Source: DASPXY01 sp038227745 (GTDB lineage: Bacteria; Planctomycetota; Planctomycetia; Gemmatales; Gemmataceae). Taken from it: 51,887 bases of DNA. The notes under the pieces are model-generated. The model was not told the origin of the DNA, ran no database searches, and saw only the letters and a program-made list of their open reading frames with translations. Location of the stretch: positions 1-51,887 of the forward strand of contig JBBRPS010000001.1 of NCBI GenBank assembly GCA_038227745.1, given 5' to 3'. This document shows, one piece after another, positions 43,100 through 51,887 of the stretch. Every line of letters starts with the position of its first letter. Within the stretch, counting starts at the first letter, position 1. Made by a program: the position numbers and the translations under genes.

Positions 43100-43135
43100 C
43101 CCAGGGGGCGCGGCCCCTGGGCTTTTCTCTTTTTT
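43100..43135 (+). terminator. rho-independent terminator after the sigma gene
   Basis: CCCAGGGG (43100-43107) pairs with CCCCTGGG (43114-43121) around a six-base loop, and CTTTTCTCTTTTTT follows. A GC-rich stem followed by a T-run is the classic form, and this is the clearest terminator in the window. Confidence 0.85.
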
Positions 43136-43235
43136 CCCCACCTCCTGTCACAGCGCGCGCAATCTCTTCGGCGTGGGCCTTGCGGGCCCTTCCCCTGGCG
43201 AACCATCCCGCCCACCCCTTACCCGAGGACATCCC

Positions 43236-46200
43236 ATGCTCGCACCGCGCCTCCAGCGCTCGTGGTCCGTTTCGTCTCTGCTGTCGTCGCTGTGGAGCAG
43301 GCTCCTCCGGGGCGGGCCGAAGAAGCCCACCCGCCGCCGCACCCCGCTGTCCTTGGAGCCGCTCGAGACCCGCCAGGTCCTCGCGGCCGACCTCGGGCTC
43401 ATCAAGCCCGCCCTGACCTCAAACCTCTTCCACGTCCTGCAGCAGCAGGTCGATGCCAACGTCTTCACCTCCACCGCCCCGCTGCCGATCCTCGGCGACC
43501 AACTCGCCGTCCGCGACCCGGGCCAGTTCCTCGACGCCGTCAAGACCCGCCTCGCCGGCTTCAATCCCGCCGTCAACACCGTGGCCGCCGTCAAGACCGA
43601 GCTCGCCACCCGCCTCGGGGACCTCCTGCCCGGCGGGGAGTCCGGCATCAACGTCTCCGGCGGCGACGGCAGCGCGGACGTCCGCTTCCAGTTCACCCTC
43701 GGCCAGACGGAGTCGGCCAACAACGCCCTCGACTTCCAGTTCAGCCCGCCCTCGACCTCGCCCGTCAAGATCCCCGGTGTCGTCGTCAACCAGAGCACCG
43801 GCCTCAAGGACACGTCGAACCAGGTCAACGTCCAGAACCTCACCTGGCAGCTCCACCTGACCCTCGGCGTGGATGAGCAGCACGGTTTCTTCCTCGAAAC
43901 CGCCCGGCCCGATGACCTGACGGTCGCCGTCACCGCCAACGTGGCCAACAGCTTCCAGGCCTCCGGCCGGCTGGGCCTGCTGCCCTCCACGTTCACCCAG
44001 GACGCGAGCAACGCCTCGACGCTCACCGGCACCTACACGATCAACATCGCCGACGCCGACGCCGACAACCTCCTGACCACCGCCGAGGTCGGCCAGAACT
44101 TCGTCGCCGGGAACTTCACCGGCACCGCGGACCTCAACTTCACCGTGCATTCCGGCTTCCTGCCGCCCTCCGCCAACCAGAGCCAGCTCGTCGATTTCTT
44201 CAACCTGACCTTCTCCAGCAACGTCGGCCTCCACCAGGCGTTCACCAACGCCAACCCGGGCAGCCCGTCGGTTCAGACCGACGGCGGCGGCCCGGTCACG
44301 ACCATCGACAACGTCACCATGGACGCCGGCCCGCTGTTCACGCAGTACCTCGCGCCGATCGTCGAGAAGGTGCGGACCTACCTGCGGCCGCTCGAGCCGG
44401 TCTTCAAGCTGCTGTTCGAGCCGATCCCCGTGATCGGCCCGCTGCTGGCGGGGCTGGACAATCAGAACGGCGGCGGCCCGCCCACCGTTGCCGACCTGAT
44501 CGAGGCATTCGCCCCGGCCGCGGGCTCCACCGGCAAGGCCGCCATCCACGCCTCCATCCAGGCCGCCAAGCTGCTCTACAGCATCTACAACCTCGAGCTC
44601 CCGACCGCCAGCCAGATCGGCGGCGCGGTCGTGAAACTCGGCAAGTTCGTCATCGGCAGCGACAACAAGGTCGAGGAGTCGGACCCGAACCCCAACGCCA
44701 TGCAGGACCTGGAGAACAACCCGGAGACCGGCGCGAAGGCCGCCAGCATCACGAAGGAGATCCTGCCGACTTTTGAGATCCCGATTTTGAAAGACCCCTC
44801 GCAGATCGTCCGGCTGCTGATCGGCGACCCGACCGTGGACCTGTTCAAGGCCAACATCGTGGTGAACCTGGGGGCGACCATCCAGAAGTTCATCCCGCTC
44901 TTCTACGGCCTGGGCATCAAGGTGGCCGCGAGCCTCGGCGTGCAGCTGAACTTCGGGGCCGGCTACGACGCCAAGGGCCTGTCGCAGTTCCTCAGCGCCC
45001 TGGACTACGGCAGCGCGCAGGCCCTCCAGACCTCGATGGAGCAGAACGTCGCCCTGCTCAAGAAGGGGCTGTACTTCGACGACCACAACAGCAACCCAGC
45101 CGCCGGCGACGGCAACCCCCAGGACGCGCCGGAGCTGAGTTTCTTCGCCGACTTCGAGATCGGGCCGGGGTTTGGGGTCGATGTCGGCATCGCCCAGGCG
45201 ACCGTCGCCGTCACCGGCGAGTTCAAGGGCACCGTCAACTTCGACCTGAACGACCTGCCCGACCAGCCGCCGGCCGGGCTCGGCACCCCCGAGAGCGCCT
45301 ACACCTACGACGGCAAGGTCCGCCTCGACGAGTTGCAGCAGGAGATCAACTACAGTCCCAAGACGCTGTTCAACATCACGGGCAACCTGACCGCCGGCGC
45401 CAACCTGGAGTTCGAGGTCAAGGTGGGCATCCCGCCGGTGCTGATCCCCGTGGTCGATTACAAGGTCAACCTGATCACGCGCACGATCTACAGCTTCGAC
45501 CTGACGGCCGCCAGCGACCACGACATCCTCAACAACCCGCCGCCGCCCGCGGATTACAACCTGGCCAGCCTCGACAGTGGCGGCACCCTGCACCTGAACA
45601 TCGGCACCGACGGCAGCAAGCGCACCGTCGAGGCCGACCGGATCGACGAGGACTACACCGTCACCGGCGACAGCTACAACGCGACGACGGGGGAGAGTAC
45701 GGTCACCGTGGTGGCGTTCGGCGTCTATCAGAAGACTTTTACCGGGGTGAAGAAGATCTACGGCAGCGGCGGCACGGGCAACGACCGCCTGCGCGTGCGC
45801 AACTTCAACGGCGACGTGGTCCTGAACGGCGACGGCGGCAACGACCTGCTGTCGTACCAGGGCACCCACGCCGTGACGCTGAACGGCGGCGACGGCAACG
45901 ACACGATCGAGGGCGGCGACGGCAACGACTCCCTGACCGGTGGCGACCAGAACGACTTCCTCGACGGCGGCGACGGCAACAACACGCTCGTCGGCGGGAC
46001 CGGCAGCGACACCCTGGTGGGCGGCGCCGGCAACGACCTGCTGATCGGCGACGGCTCGGTGAACTCGCCGTTCCCCGATGGCCCTAACAACCTGCGCGGC
46101 GGGGCCGGCAACGACACCCTGCTGGCCGGCGGCGCCGGCGACTACCTCGCCGGCGAGAAGGGCGACGACTCGATCCAGGGCGGAGCGGGGGCCGACTCGG

Positions 46201-49200
46201 TATTCTGGCAGGGAGGTGACGGCAACGACACCATCAACGGCGATAGCGCCGACAGCGTCGGCGTGGTGGGTGGGGAGACCAGCCAGACCGTCCCCGGCCA
46301 GGGCGGCGGGACCGATACCGTCCAGACCGTCGCGGACGACCAGTTCACCCTGAGTAAGGCCGGCACGCGCGTTCTCCTGACCGGCACCGGCGGCGTGCTG
46401 GACATCGGCGGCGTCGGCCGAATCAACGTCGCCGGGGGCGCCGGCCACGACACGCTCACGCTGAACGACCTCAGCGGGACCGGCGTCCGGGAAGTGAACA
46501 CCGACCTGAAAGACACGGACACGACCACGCCGGGCGGCGACACCGTGATCGTCAACCTCTCCGGGGGGAACGATTCCCTCCAGGTGCGGGGCGAGGTGCG
46601 CCAGGCCGAGTTCACCGACCGGGCCACCGGCCTGACGAGCGTGCAGTCGCACAACGTCGTGACCGCTTCCCTGCTGGGCGGCGTCACGCTGCTCATCGAC
46701 AATTCCTCCCGGGCCACGGACCGGCTGGTGGTCAACGGCGGCGCCGGCAACGACACACTCTCCGTGACCGGCGCTCAGAATGGCGCCCCCGACCCGACGG
46801 GGATGATCCAGGTCAGCCTGCAAGGCGGGGACGACAACGACACCTTGAGCTCGAGCGGCGCCTATGGCGTCACGCTGAGCGGCGGCAACAAAGACGACAA
46901 CCTCACCAGCGGGCTGGCCGCGGACTTCCTCGACGGTGGCGACGGCAGCGACAACCTGACCGCCGGCCGCGGCGACACCGTGAGCGGGGGCACCGGCACC
47001 GACATCCTCTTCTTCGACGACCGCAACCAGCCGCTCACCTCCGCGGCCCGCACCGCGGTCACCCTCACCGCCAGCTCGATCAAGGTCCAGGATGCGGGGA
47101 GCGCTCCAATCATTACCCCCTACGACACCATCGAGACCGTGTCGCTGCAGCTCGGTCGGGACACGCCGGGCACCGGCGCGTTCGCCGGCGCCGGCACCGA
47201 TGTCATGGTCCTCGCCACCCCGAGCACGTCAACCAGCATCTTCCTCGGGGCGGAAAACGACAGCATCTCCGTCGGCAGCACCACCCACACGCTGGCCTCG
47301 ATCCACGGCAGCCTCCTCCTCAGCGGCGGAGGCGGCAACGATAGCCTGACGTTCGACAACTCCGGTTCGCCCGCCCCGGTGAACGCCACCCTGACTTCGA
47401 GCACGCTCACCGGGGCCGGCACCGCCTCCAGCGTGAACTACGGTGGCTTCGAGTCCCTGAGCCTGCTCATGGGTTTTGGCGCCGACACGCTGACGGTCAA
47501 TAGCACCATGTTCGGCAGCACCACGGTCCACGGCGGCAACGGCGACGACCAGATCCTCCTCACCCAGGCGCCGACCGGCCCGCTCAGCGTGTTCGGCGAG
47601 GGCGGCAACGACCTCCTCCGCGTCCAGGTCAGCAACCCGGCCGGGGTGGCGCCAACGACGGCGTACGACAACCTCAACTTCGCGGTCGAGACCCTCCGCG
47701 TCGAGGACAAGGGGACGGCCACGACCGACTGGCGCTATGAGGCGCACGAGCTGCGCGTGGTCGGCGACCGGCTCCTGCGGACCGGCGGGGCGGACGTCAC
47801 CGTCCTCAGCGCGAGCGCCGGCAGCGGCGACACACTCCGCGTCTCGACGCCGGGGAGCAACCCGCAGAACGTCACGCTCAGCAGCGGCGAGGTGCGCATC
47901 GACCAGGGGGCGCAGGTACTCACCTTCGCCGATTCCGCCACCGGGGCCGAGCTGACCCTGCCGCGGACCGTCGCCGGGCTGAGCGACCCCGACGACAGCC
48001 TCCTCAGCTCCGACGGACAAAACGTCTACGTCGCCAGCTTCGACGCCCTCACGACCGACGAGAGGATCGGCGTCTTCCGTCGCGAGGTGGACGGTACCCT
48101 GACGTTCCTTCAGGCGGTGACGGTGCCCGGCGGCTCCGCGGCGATGAAGCTCGCGATCGACCCCCAAGGCAGCAACGTCTACGCCACCATGTCCGGCGGC
48201 ATCGCCGTGTTCCTGCGCGACGCCGTCAGTGGCCAGCTCTACTACTCCTCCAAATCGACCGACCCCAGCCTGTTCGGCAGCACGCCGACCGGCCTGGTGG
48301 TCAGCCCCGACAATCAGGCGGTGTACGTGACCGCCCTGGATTACATCCGCACCTATGACTGGCTCGCTGGCCACACGATCCTGTTCGCCAACGCGCCCTC
48401 CTCCCTGCGCGGGGGGATCTTCGCGCCGCGGGCGCCGGCCCTCAGCGCGGACGGCCGCTACTTCTTCTTTGTCGTCTTTGCCAGCTTGAACCAGAACGGG
48501 CCGTGGCGGCCGCAGGTGCTCGCCGTGGCCCGCAACGGCAACGCCCTGGACTACGGAACCGTCTACCAGTCGGGGGACCTCAGCACCGACACCGACCGGA
48601 CGCAGCAGTTCTCGGTCGCGGCCAGCGCCGACGGCCGCTACGCCTATGTGACCGGCGGCTCGCTCAACGCCGTCAAGGTGTTCGACCGCACCACGGCGTC
48701 GGTCGTCCAGTCCCTCAGCGACAGCCAGCCGGTGCCCATCATCAACCTGAACAGCCCGACCGGCTCGGTGGCCAGCCCGGACGGAAAGAACCTGTACGTG
48801 CTCAGCTCTAACGGCGCCGTTGATGTCTTCCGCATCGACCCCCAGGGGAGTAACGTACCCGGGAACGACAAGCTGGCGTTCGTCCAGACACTGAGCTTCT
48901 TCATCACGATCGCCTCCCAGATCGCGATCAGCCCCGACGGCAACTTTGTCTACGTGGGCGGGGTGTCTATCGGCACCTCCACCACCGAGCTGGTGGTATT
49001 CCGGCGCGACCCGATCACCGGAAGGCTGAGCACCTTCCAGTTCGTCCCCGCCGACCCGAACCTCACAGGGTTCGCCCCCGTAAGCGCGATCGCCTCCTCG
49101 CCCGACGGTCAGTATGTCTACGTCGCGCGGGAGAACAACAACACGATCACCACCTTCGCCCGCGACCCGAACACCGGCCAGCTGACGCGCATCTTCAATT

Positions 49201-51887
49201 ACACCGCCGGCATGTTCGCCGCGGGGGTGCTGAACAAGCCAACCGCCCTCGTCGTCAAGAACAACTTGCTGTTCGTCCTGCTCGACGACAGCCATGATCT
49301 GCTGAGCAGTTTCCTCATCTCCGGAAACTCCTTGACGTACATGGACCACTTCCGCGCCAGCAGCTCCGTCAGCACGGGAGGTGGTGGGGTGGCCGTCGGC
49401 CAGCGGACCCTGTCGGTGGGCGAAACGTCGGGCGGGCTGCTCAGCCTGTATGTGACCGATGCCGAGGCCAGCATCTTCCAGTTCGGCGCCAACGCACAGA
49501 CTGGGGCGCTCTCGTTCATCGCCTGGTACAACAACATTCTGAACAATCCCGAGCTGGGGCCGTATCTGACGGGCCTGGACGGCCCGCTCAGCAGTGCCGT
49601 CACGCCGGACGGGCAGTACCTCCTCGTGACCACGTCCGGCCTGGAACACAACAAGCCCGAGTTTACCGTCCTGAACCGCGACCCCGCGAACGGCAGGATT
49701 AGCAGCACGGCCAAGGTCCTGGATCTCTTTACCCGCTCAGGCAACAACCTCCCCTCGAATGCGACGTCGCTGCCACGGGACGGGTTCGGGAATTTCCTCG
49801 GGGACAATCAGTTCGCCTACGTCAACATCGAGGAATCGCGCGCGGTCGAGGTATTCAAGCGTGTGTTCGTCAACGGAAACCTGTCGCCCACCTGGGACGT
49901 GTCCCAGGAGCAGCTTGTGATCAACGGCGGCAGCACGCAGTCCGTCATGGGGCTGACCGGGGCGCGTTCGGTGACGCTCAGCGCCGACGGGAAGTTCGCC
50001 TACGTCGCCAGCAGTTTCAACGATAGCGTGTCGGTCTTCGCCCGCAACGGCGACGGCACGCTGCTTTACCTGGGCATGTACCAGGGCGGCCTCGGCGGTG
50101 CCGAGGAGGTGCTCGCCAGCGCGACCGGCAGCGACGTCTACGTCCTCGGCAGCACCGGCGAGCTCAGCGCGCTGCAGCAGGACGCCACCGCCTCGCTGTC
50201 CCTCCTTCCAGGGGCGAGCGTCCTGACCACCGGCATGACCCTGCCGTCCTGGACGATCGGGAACTTCCAGGCGACGGCGGCGGCGGGCAACAACGTCTAC
50301 GCCGTCGATCCGACCACCAACTCTCTCGCCGTGTTCACCTGGCAGAACGGCGCCCTGGTCCTGAAACAGATCCTGCGCGACGGTTTCGACGGCAACGATG
50401 GCCTGGACGGCGCTTCCGCCGTCGTGGTCGCGGGCAACTACGTTTACGTGGCGGCCGCCAACGAGGGCGCCATCGGCGTGTTCTCGCGCGACCCCAGCAC
50501 CGGGCTGCTCACGTTCGTGAAGGCGTACCGCAACGGTCTCCAGGACAATGGGCAGACGTTCACGGATCTGACAGGCGTGAACATGCTCGCGGTCGGCTCG
50601 GACGGTGGGCGGCTCTACGCCTCCAACCTTTTCGGGCACCTGATGTACTTCGAGGGCGCCGCGGCCGGCGACCTGGCCTTGCAGAGCGATTTGACCGTCG
50701 GGGTGGGCATCAGTGCCCTGGTGGCGAACTCGACCTACCAGCTCGCGGTCACCGACTCGCTCAACAACCGCGTCCAGCTCTACACCGTCAATGGCTTCTT
50801 CCAGCTCATCCTGACGGACTCGAAGACCAACGGCCAAAGCACCGTGAACGGCCAGGGCCAATCCACCGTCATCGACGGTTTGGCGGGCGCCAGCGGCGCG
50901 GCGTTCAGCGCTGACGGGCAGTTCCTGTACGTCACTAGCGCGGCCGAGAACACCGTGGCCGTGTTTGCCTTCAACGCGCCGTCCAACATCCTCTACCAGT
51001 TCCGCGGCGTGTTCAAGGACGGCCAGCTCGGTATCGACGGCCTGGGCGGGGCCGGCGCCGCCGTGGTGGGCGGGCAGAATGGGCAGTACCTGTTCGTGGC
51101 CGGCACGTCCGACGACGCCATCGCGGTCTTTGGCCCCGACCCGGTCAGCGGCGTCTTCGGCTTCCTGCAGGTGGTGCGCAACGGCGTGCGCGGCGTGACC
51201 GGCATGGACAACCCGGACGCCCTGGTGATCGGGCCGGGCGGCCGCCTGGTCGCCGCCGGGACCGACGGGGTCGCCAGCTTCGACGTCGCCGCCACCCTCG
51301 CCCCGCCGGACCACCAGGTCCTCGACTACACGAACATCAGCCGCCTGGACGTGACTCTCGGCGACGGCGACGACAACGTCAGCGTGCAGGCCGGCGTCCC
51401 GCTCGGCACCCTCGACACCGCGGGCGGCAACGACATCGTCAACGTGCTCACCGTCTCCGGGACGCCGACCTTCAACCTGGGCAGCGGCGCTAACCGAATC
51501 GACCTGAACAACGTGGCGGCCAACGCCAGCGTCACAGTGAACGGCGGCGGCGACGTCGATACGGTCGTCCTCGGCACGACCGGAGCTGGCTCGTCCACGA
51601 CGATCAACCTTGGCCTCGGCTTCGACACGGTGCAGGTCGTGGGCAACCGCCTGAACGGGCCGGTGACGATCAACGACCCCGAGAACAGCGGCACGACCGG
51701 CGACAGCCTGCTCTTCAACGCCGGGGGCCAAACGACGGTGCCGCTCTTCCCCACTCACCTGACCGGCTCCGTCCAACTCGCGGGCTTCGCGGCCGTGACC
51801 TACACCAACGTGGAGCAGTACGTCCCGGTCCTGAACGCGCCGACCGCCGTCCTCGGCGCCCCGTCGAATATCAAGGAAGGGGATACC
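43236..51887 (+). CDS. giant LEPR-XLL / RTX-like / YVTN-propeller extracellular protein (3' partial)
   Basis: The frame is open from the ATG at 43236 to the window edge, so at least 2884 residues. GAGGA precedes the start. The N-terminus is basic and hydrophobic, with the motif LEPLETRQVLA (40-50), which marks planctomycete surface proteins. Residues about 51-840 are beta-rich with no family I recognise. From about 843 to 990 come RTX-type Ca-binding nonapeptides (GGDGNDTIEGGDGNDSL, GGAGNDLLIG and others), then more dispersed GG.GND motifs to about 1500. Residues about 1589-2686 contain many YVTN/lactonase-like blades (SPDGQYVYVA...NTITTFARDPNTGQLT), enough for two or three propellers. At the end, GDGDDNV motifs return. 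It is probably a secreted or cell-surface adhesin-like giant. The missing 3' end could include further domains. Confidence 0.88.
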   Translation, partial: MLAPRLQRSWSVSSLLSSLWSRLLRGGPKKPTRRRTPLSLEPLETRQVLAADLGLIKPALTSNLFHVLQQQVDANVFTSTAPLPILGDQLAVRDPGQFLDAVKTRLAGFNPAVNTVAAVKTELATRLGDLLPGGESGINVSGGDGSADVRFQFTLGQTESANNALDFQFSPPSTSPVKIPGVVVNQSTGLKDTSNQVNVQNLTWQLHLTLGVDEQHGFFLETARPDDLTVAVTANVANSFQASGRLGLLPSTFTQDASNASTLTGTYTINIADADADNLLTTAEVGQNFVAGNFTGTADLNFTVHSGFLPPSANQSQLVDFFNLTFSSNVGLHQAFTNANPGSPSVQTDGGGPVTTIDNVTMDAGPLFTQYLAPIVEKVRTYLRPLEPVFKLLFEPIPVIGPLLAGLDNQNGGGPPTVADLIEAFAPAAGSTGKAAIHASIQAAKLLYSIYNLELPTASQIGGAVVKLGKFVIGSDNKVEESDPNPNAMQDLENNPETGAKAASITKEILPTFEIPILKDPSQIVRLLIGDPTVDLFKANIVVNLGATIQKFIPLFYGLGIKVAASLGVQLNFGAGYDAKGLSQFLSALDYGSAQALQTSMEQNVALLKKGLYFDDHNSNPAAGDGNPQDAPELSFFADFEIGPGFGVDVGIAQATVAVTGEFKGTVNFDLNDLPDQPPAGLGTPESAYTYDGKVRLDELQQEINYSPKTLFNITGNLTAGANLEFEVKVGIPPVLIPVVDYKVNLITRTIYSFDLTAASDHDILNNPPPPADYNLASLDSGGTLHLNIGTDGSKRTVEADRIDEDYTVTGDSYNATTGESTVTVVAFGVYQKTFTGVKKIYGSGGTGNDRLRVRNFNGDVVLNGDGGNDLLSYQGTHAVTLNGGDGNDTIEGGDGNDSLTGGDQNDFLDGGDGNNTLVGGTGSDTLVGGAGNDLLIGDGSVNSPFPDGPNNLRGGAGNDTLLAGGAGDYLAGEKGDDSIQGGAGADSVFWQGGDGNDTINGDSADSVGVVGGETSQTVPGQGGGTDTVQTVADDQFTLSKAGTRVLLTGTGGVLDIGGVGRINVAGGAGHDTLTLNDLSGTGVREVNTDLKDTDTTTPGGDTVIVNLSGGNDSLQVRGEVRQAEFTDRATGLTSVQSHNVVTASLLGGVTLLIDNSSRATDRLVVNGGAGNDTLSVTGAQNGAPDPTGMIQVSLQGGDDNDTLSSSGAYGVTLSGGNKDDNLTSGLAADFLDGGDGSDNLTAGRGDTVSGGTGTDILFFDDRNQPLTSAARTAVTLTASSIKVQDAGSAPIITPYDTIETVSLQLGRDTPGTGAFAGAGTDVMVLATPSTSTSIFLGAENDSISVGSTTHTLASIHGSLLLSGGGGNDSLTFDNSGSPAPVNATLTSSTLTGAGTASSVNYGGFESLSLLMGFGADTLTVNSTMFGSTTVHGGNGDDQILLTQAPTGPLSVFGEGGNDLLRVQVSNPAGVAPTTAYDNLNFAVETLRVEDKGTATTDWRYEAHELRVVGDRLLRTGGADVTVLSASAGSGDTLRVSTPGSNPQNVTLSSGEVRIDQGAQVLTFADSATGAELTLPRTVAGLSDPDDSLLSSDGQNVYVASFDALTTDERIGVFRREVDGTLTFLQAVTVPGGSAAMKLAIDPQGSNVYATMSGGIAVFLRDAVSGQLYYSSKSTDPSLFGSTPTGLVVSPDNQAVYVTALDYIRTYDWLAGHTILFANAPSSLRGGIFAPRAPALSADGRYFFFVVFASLNQNGPWRPQVLAVARNGNALDYGTVYQSGDLSTDTDRTQQFSVAASADGRYAYVTGGSLNAVKVFDRTTASVVQSLSDSQPVPIINLNSPTGSVASPDGKNLYVLSSNGAVDVFRIDPQGSNVPGNDKLAFVQTLSFFITIASQIAISPDGNFVYVGGVSIGTSTTELVVFRRDPITGRLSTFQFVPADPNLTGFAPVSAIASSPDGQYVYVARENNNTITTFARDPNTGQLTRIFNYTAGMFAAGVLNKPTALVVKNNLLFVLLDDSHDLLSSFLISGNSLTYMDHFRASSSVSTGGGGVAVGQRTLSVGETSGGLLSLYVTDAEASIFQFGANAQTGALSFIAWYNNILNNPELGPYLTGLDGPLSSAVTPDGQYLLVTTSGLEHNKPEFTVLNRDPANGRISSTAKVLDLFTRSGNNLPSNATSLPRDGFGNFLGDNQFAYVNIEESRAVEVFKRVFVNGNLSPTWDVSQEQLVINGGSTQSVMGLTGARSVTLSADGKFAYVASSFNDSVSVFARNGDGTLLYLGMYQGGLGGAEEVLASATGSDVYVLGSTGELSALQQDATASLSLLPGASVLTTGMTLPSWTIGNFQATAAAGNNVYAVDPTTNSLAVFTWQNGALVLKQILRDGFDGNDGLDGASAVVVAGNYVYVAAANEGAIGVFSRDPSTGLLTFVKAYRNGLQDNGQTFTDLTGVNMLAVGSDGGRLYASNLFGHLMYFEGAAAGDLALQSDLTVGVGISALVANSTYQLAVTDSLNNRVQLYTVNGFFQLILTDSKTNGQSTVNGQGQSTVIDGLAGASGAAFSADGQFLYVTSAAENTVAVFAFNAPSNILYQFRGVFKDGQLGIDGLGGAGAAVVGGQNGQYLFVAGTSDDAIAVFGPDPVSGVFGFLQVVRNGVRGVTGMDNPDALVIGPGGRLVAAGTDGVASFDVAATLAPPDHQVLDYTNISRLDVTLGDGDDNVSVQAGVPLGTLDTAGGNDIVNVLTVSGTPTFNLGSGANRIDLNNVAANASVTVNGGGDVDTVVLGTTGAGSSTTINLGLGFDTVQVVGNRLNGPVTINDPENSGTTGDSLLFNAGGQTTVPLFPTHLTGSVQLAGFAAVTYTNVEQYVPVLNAPTAVLGAPSNIKEGDT

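Noticed and set aside
43419..46823. 1134-residue open frame on the minus strand
   Set aside because: Antisense of the giant plus-strand protein, whose RTX repeats and motifs are clear; the minus frame has no domain.
47229..51776. two long minus-strand frames (806 and 679 residues)
   Set aside because: Both are antisense shadows of the same giant protein, with no family features.

Overview
The window is very GC-rich and reads as a planctomycete chromosome, most likely from the Gemmataceae. Support for this: WD40 propeller proteins, a serine/threonine kinase joined to WD40 repeats, LEPR-XLL-type N-terminal motifs on giant extracellular proteins, DUF4214 and DUF4058 proteins, ECF sigma factors beside zinc-finger anti-sigma-like proteins, a redoxin/cytochrome/copper-monooxygenase fusion, and many hairpin-forming intergenic repeats. 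The assignment rests on these families only; no rRNA or other taxonomic marker is present. No tRNA, rRNA, CRISPR array or insertion sequence was recognised.

Layout. 1-12406 is all on the minus strand: a WD40 propeller protein, a membrane-anchored cyclophilin, an ECF sigma factor followed by a 1619-residue zinc-finger/alpha-2-macroglobulin fusion (gene order sigma then fusion), a DUF4058 protein, a PhoPQ-activated pathogenicity-related hydrolase and the redoxin/cytochrome c/copper protein. 12660-27310 is a plus-strand secretion block: pseudopilins GspG, H, I, J, the minor pseudopilin GspK, a PilM-PilN/GspL-like fusion, a PilO/GspM-like protein, a giant secretin of about 2035 residues, and a putative lipoprotein. 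The ATPase (GspE), the platform protein (GspF) and the prepilin peptidase are absent and must lie elsewhere. 27416-34386 holds a WD40 protein (minus), an ABC ATPase and ABC-2 permease (plus) separated by an opposite-strand PemK/MazF-type toxin-antitoxin pair, then a two-gene HTTM module. 34453-42368 (minus) holds a DUF4214 surface protein and a receptor-like kinase with WD40 repeats. Divergent from the kinase is a second ECF sigma factor, which ends at a good intrinsic terminator. It is followed by an extracellular giant (RTX-like repeats plus YVTN/lactonase-like propeller blades) that is still open at the window edge.

The two most striking systems are: (i) an ECF sigma factor whose partner looks like a transmembrane anti-sigma factor with a complete thioester alpha-2-macroglobulin as its outer part, which could link protease attack or envelope damage to transcription; and (ii) a type II secretion-like operon whose secretin carries about 13 copies of the N-domain motif, where three or four domains are usual, suggesting an unusually long periplasmic channel. 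Several intergenic spaces hold long perfect or near-perfect inverted repeats of at least four families, some touching stop codons.
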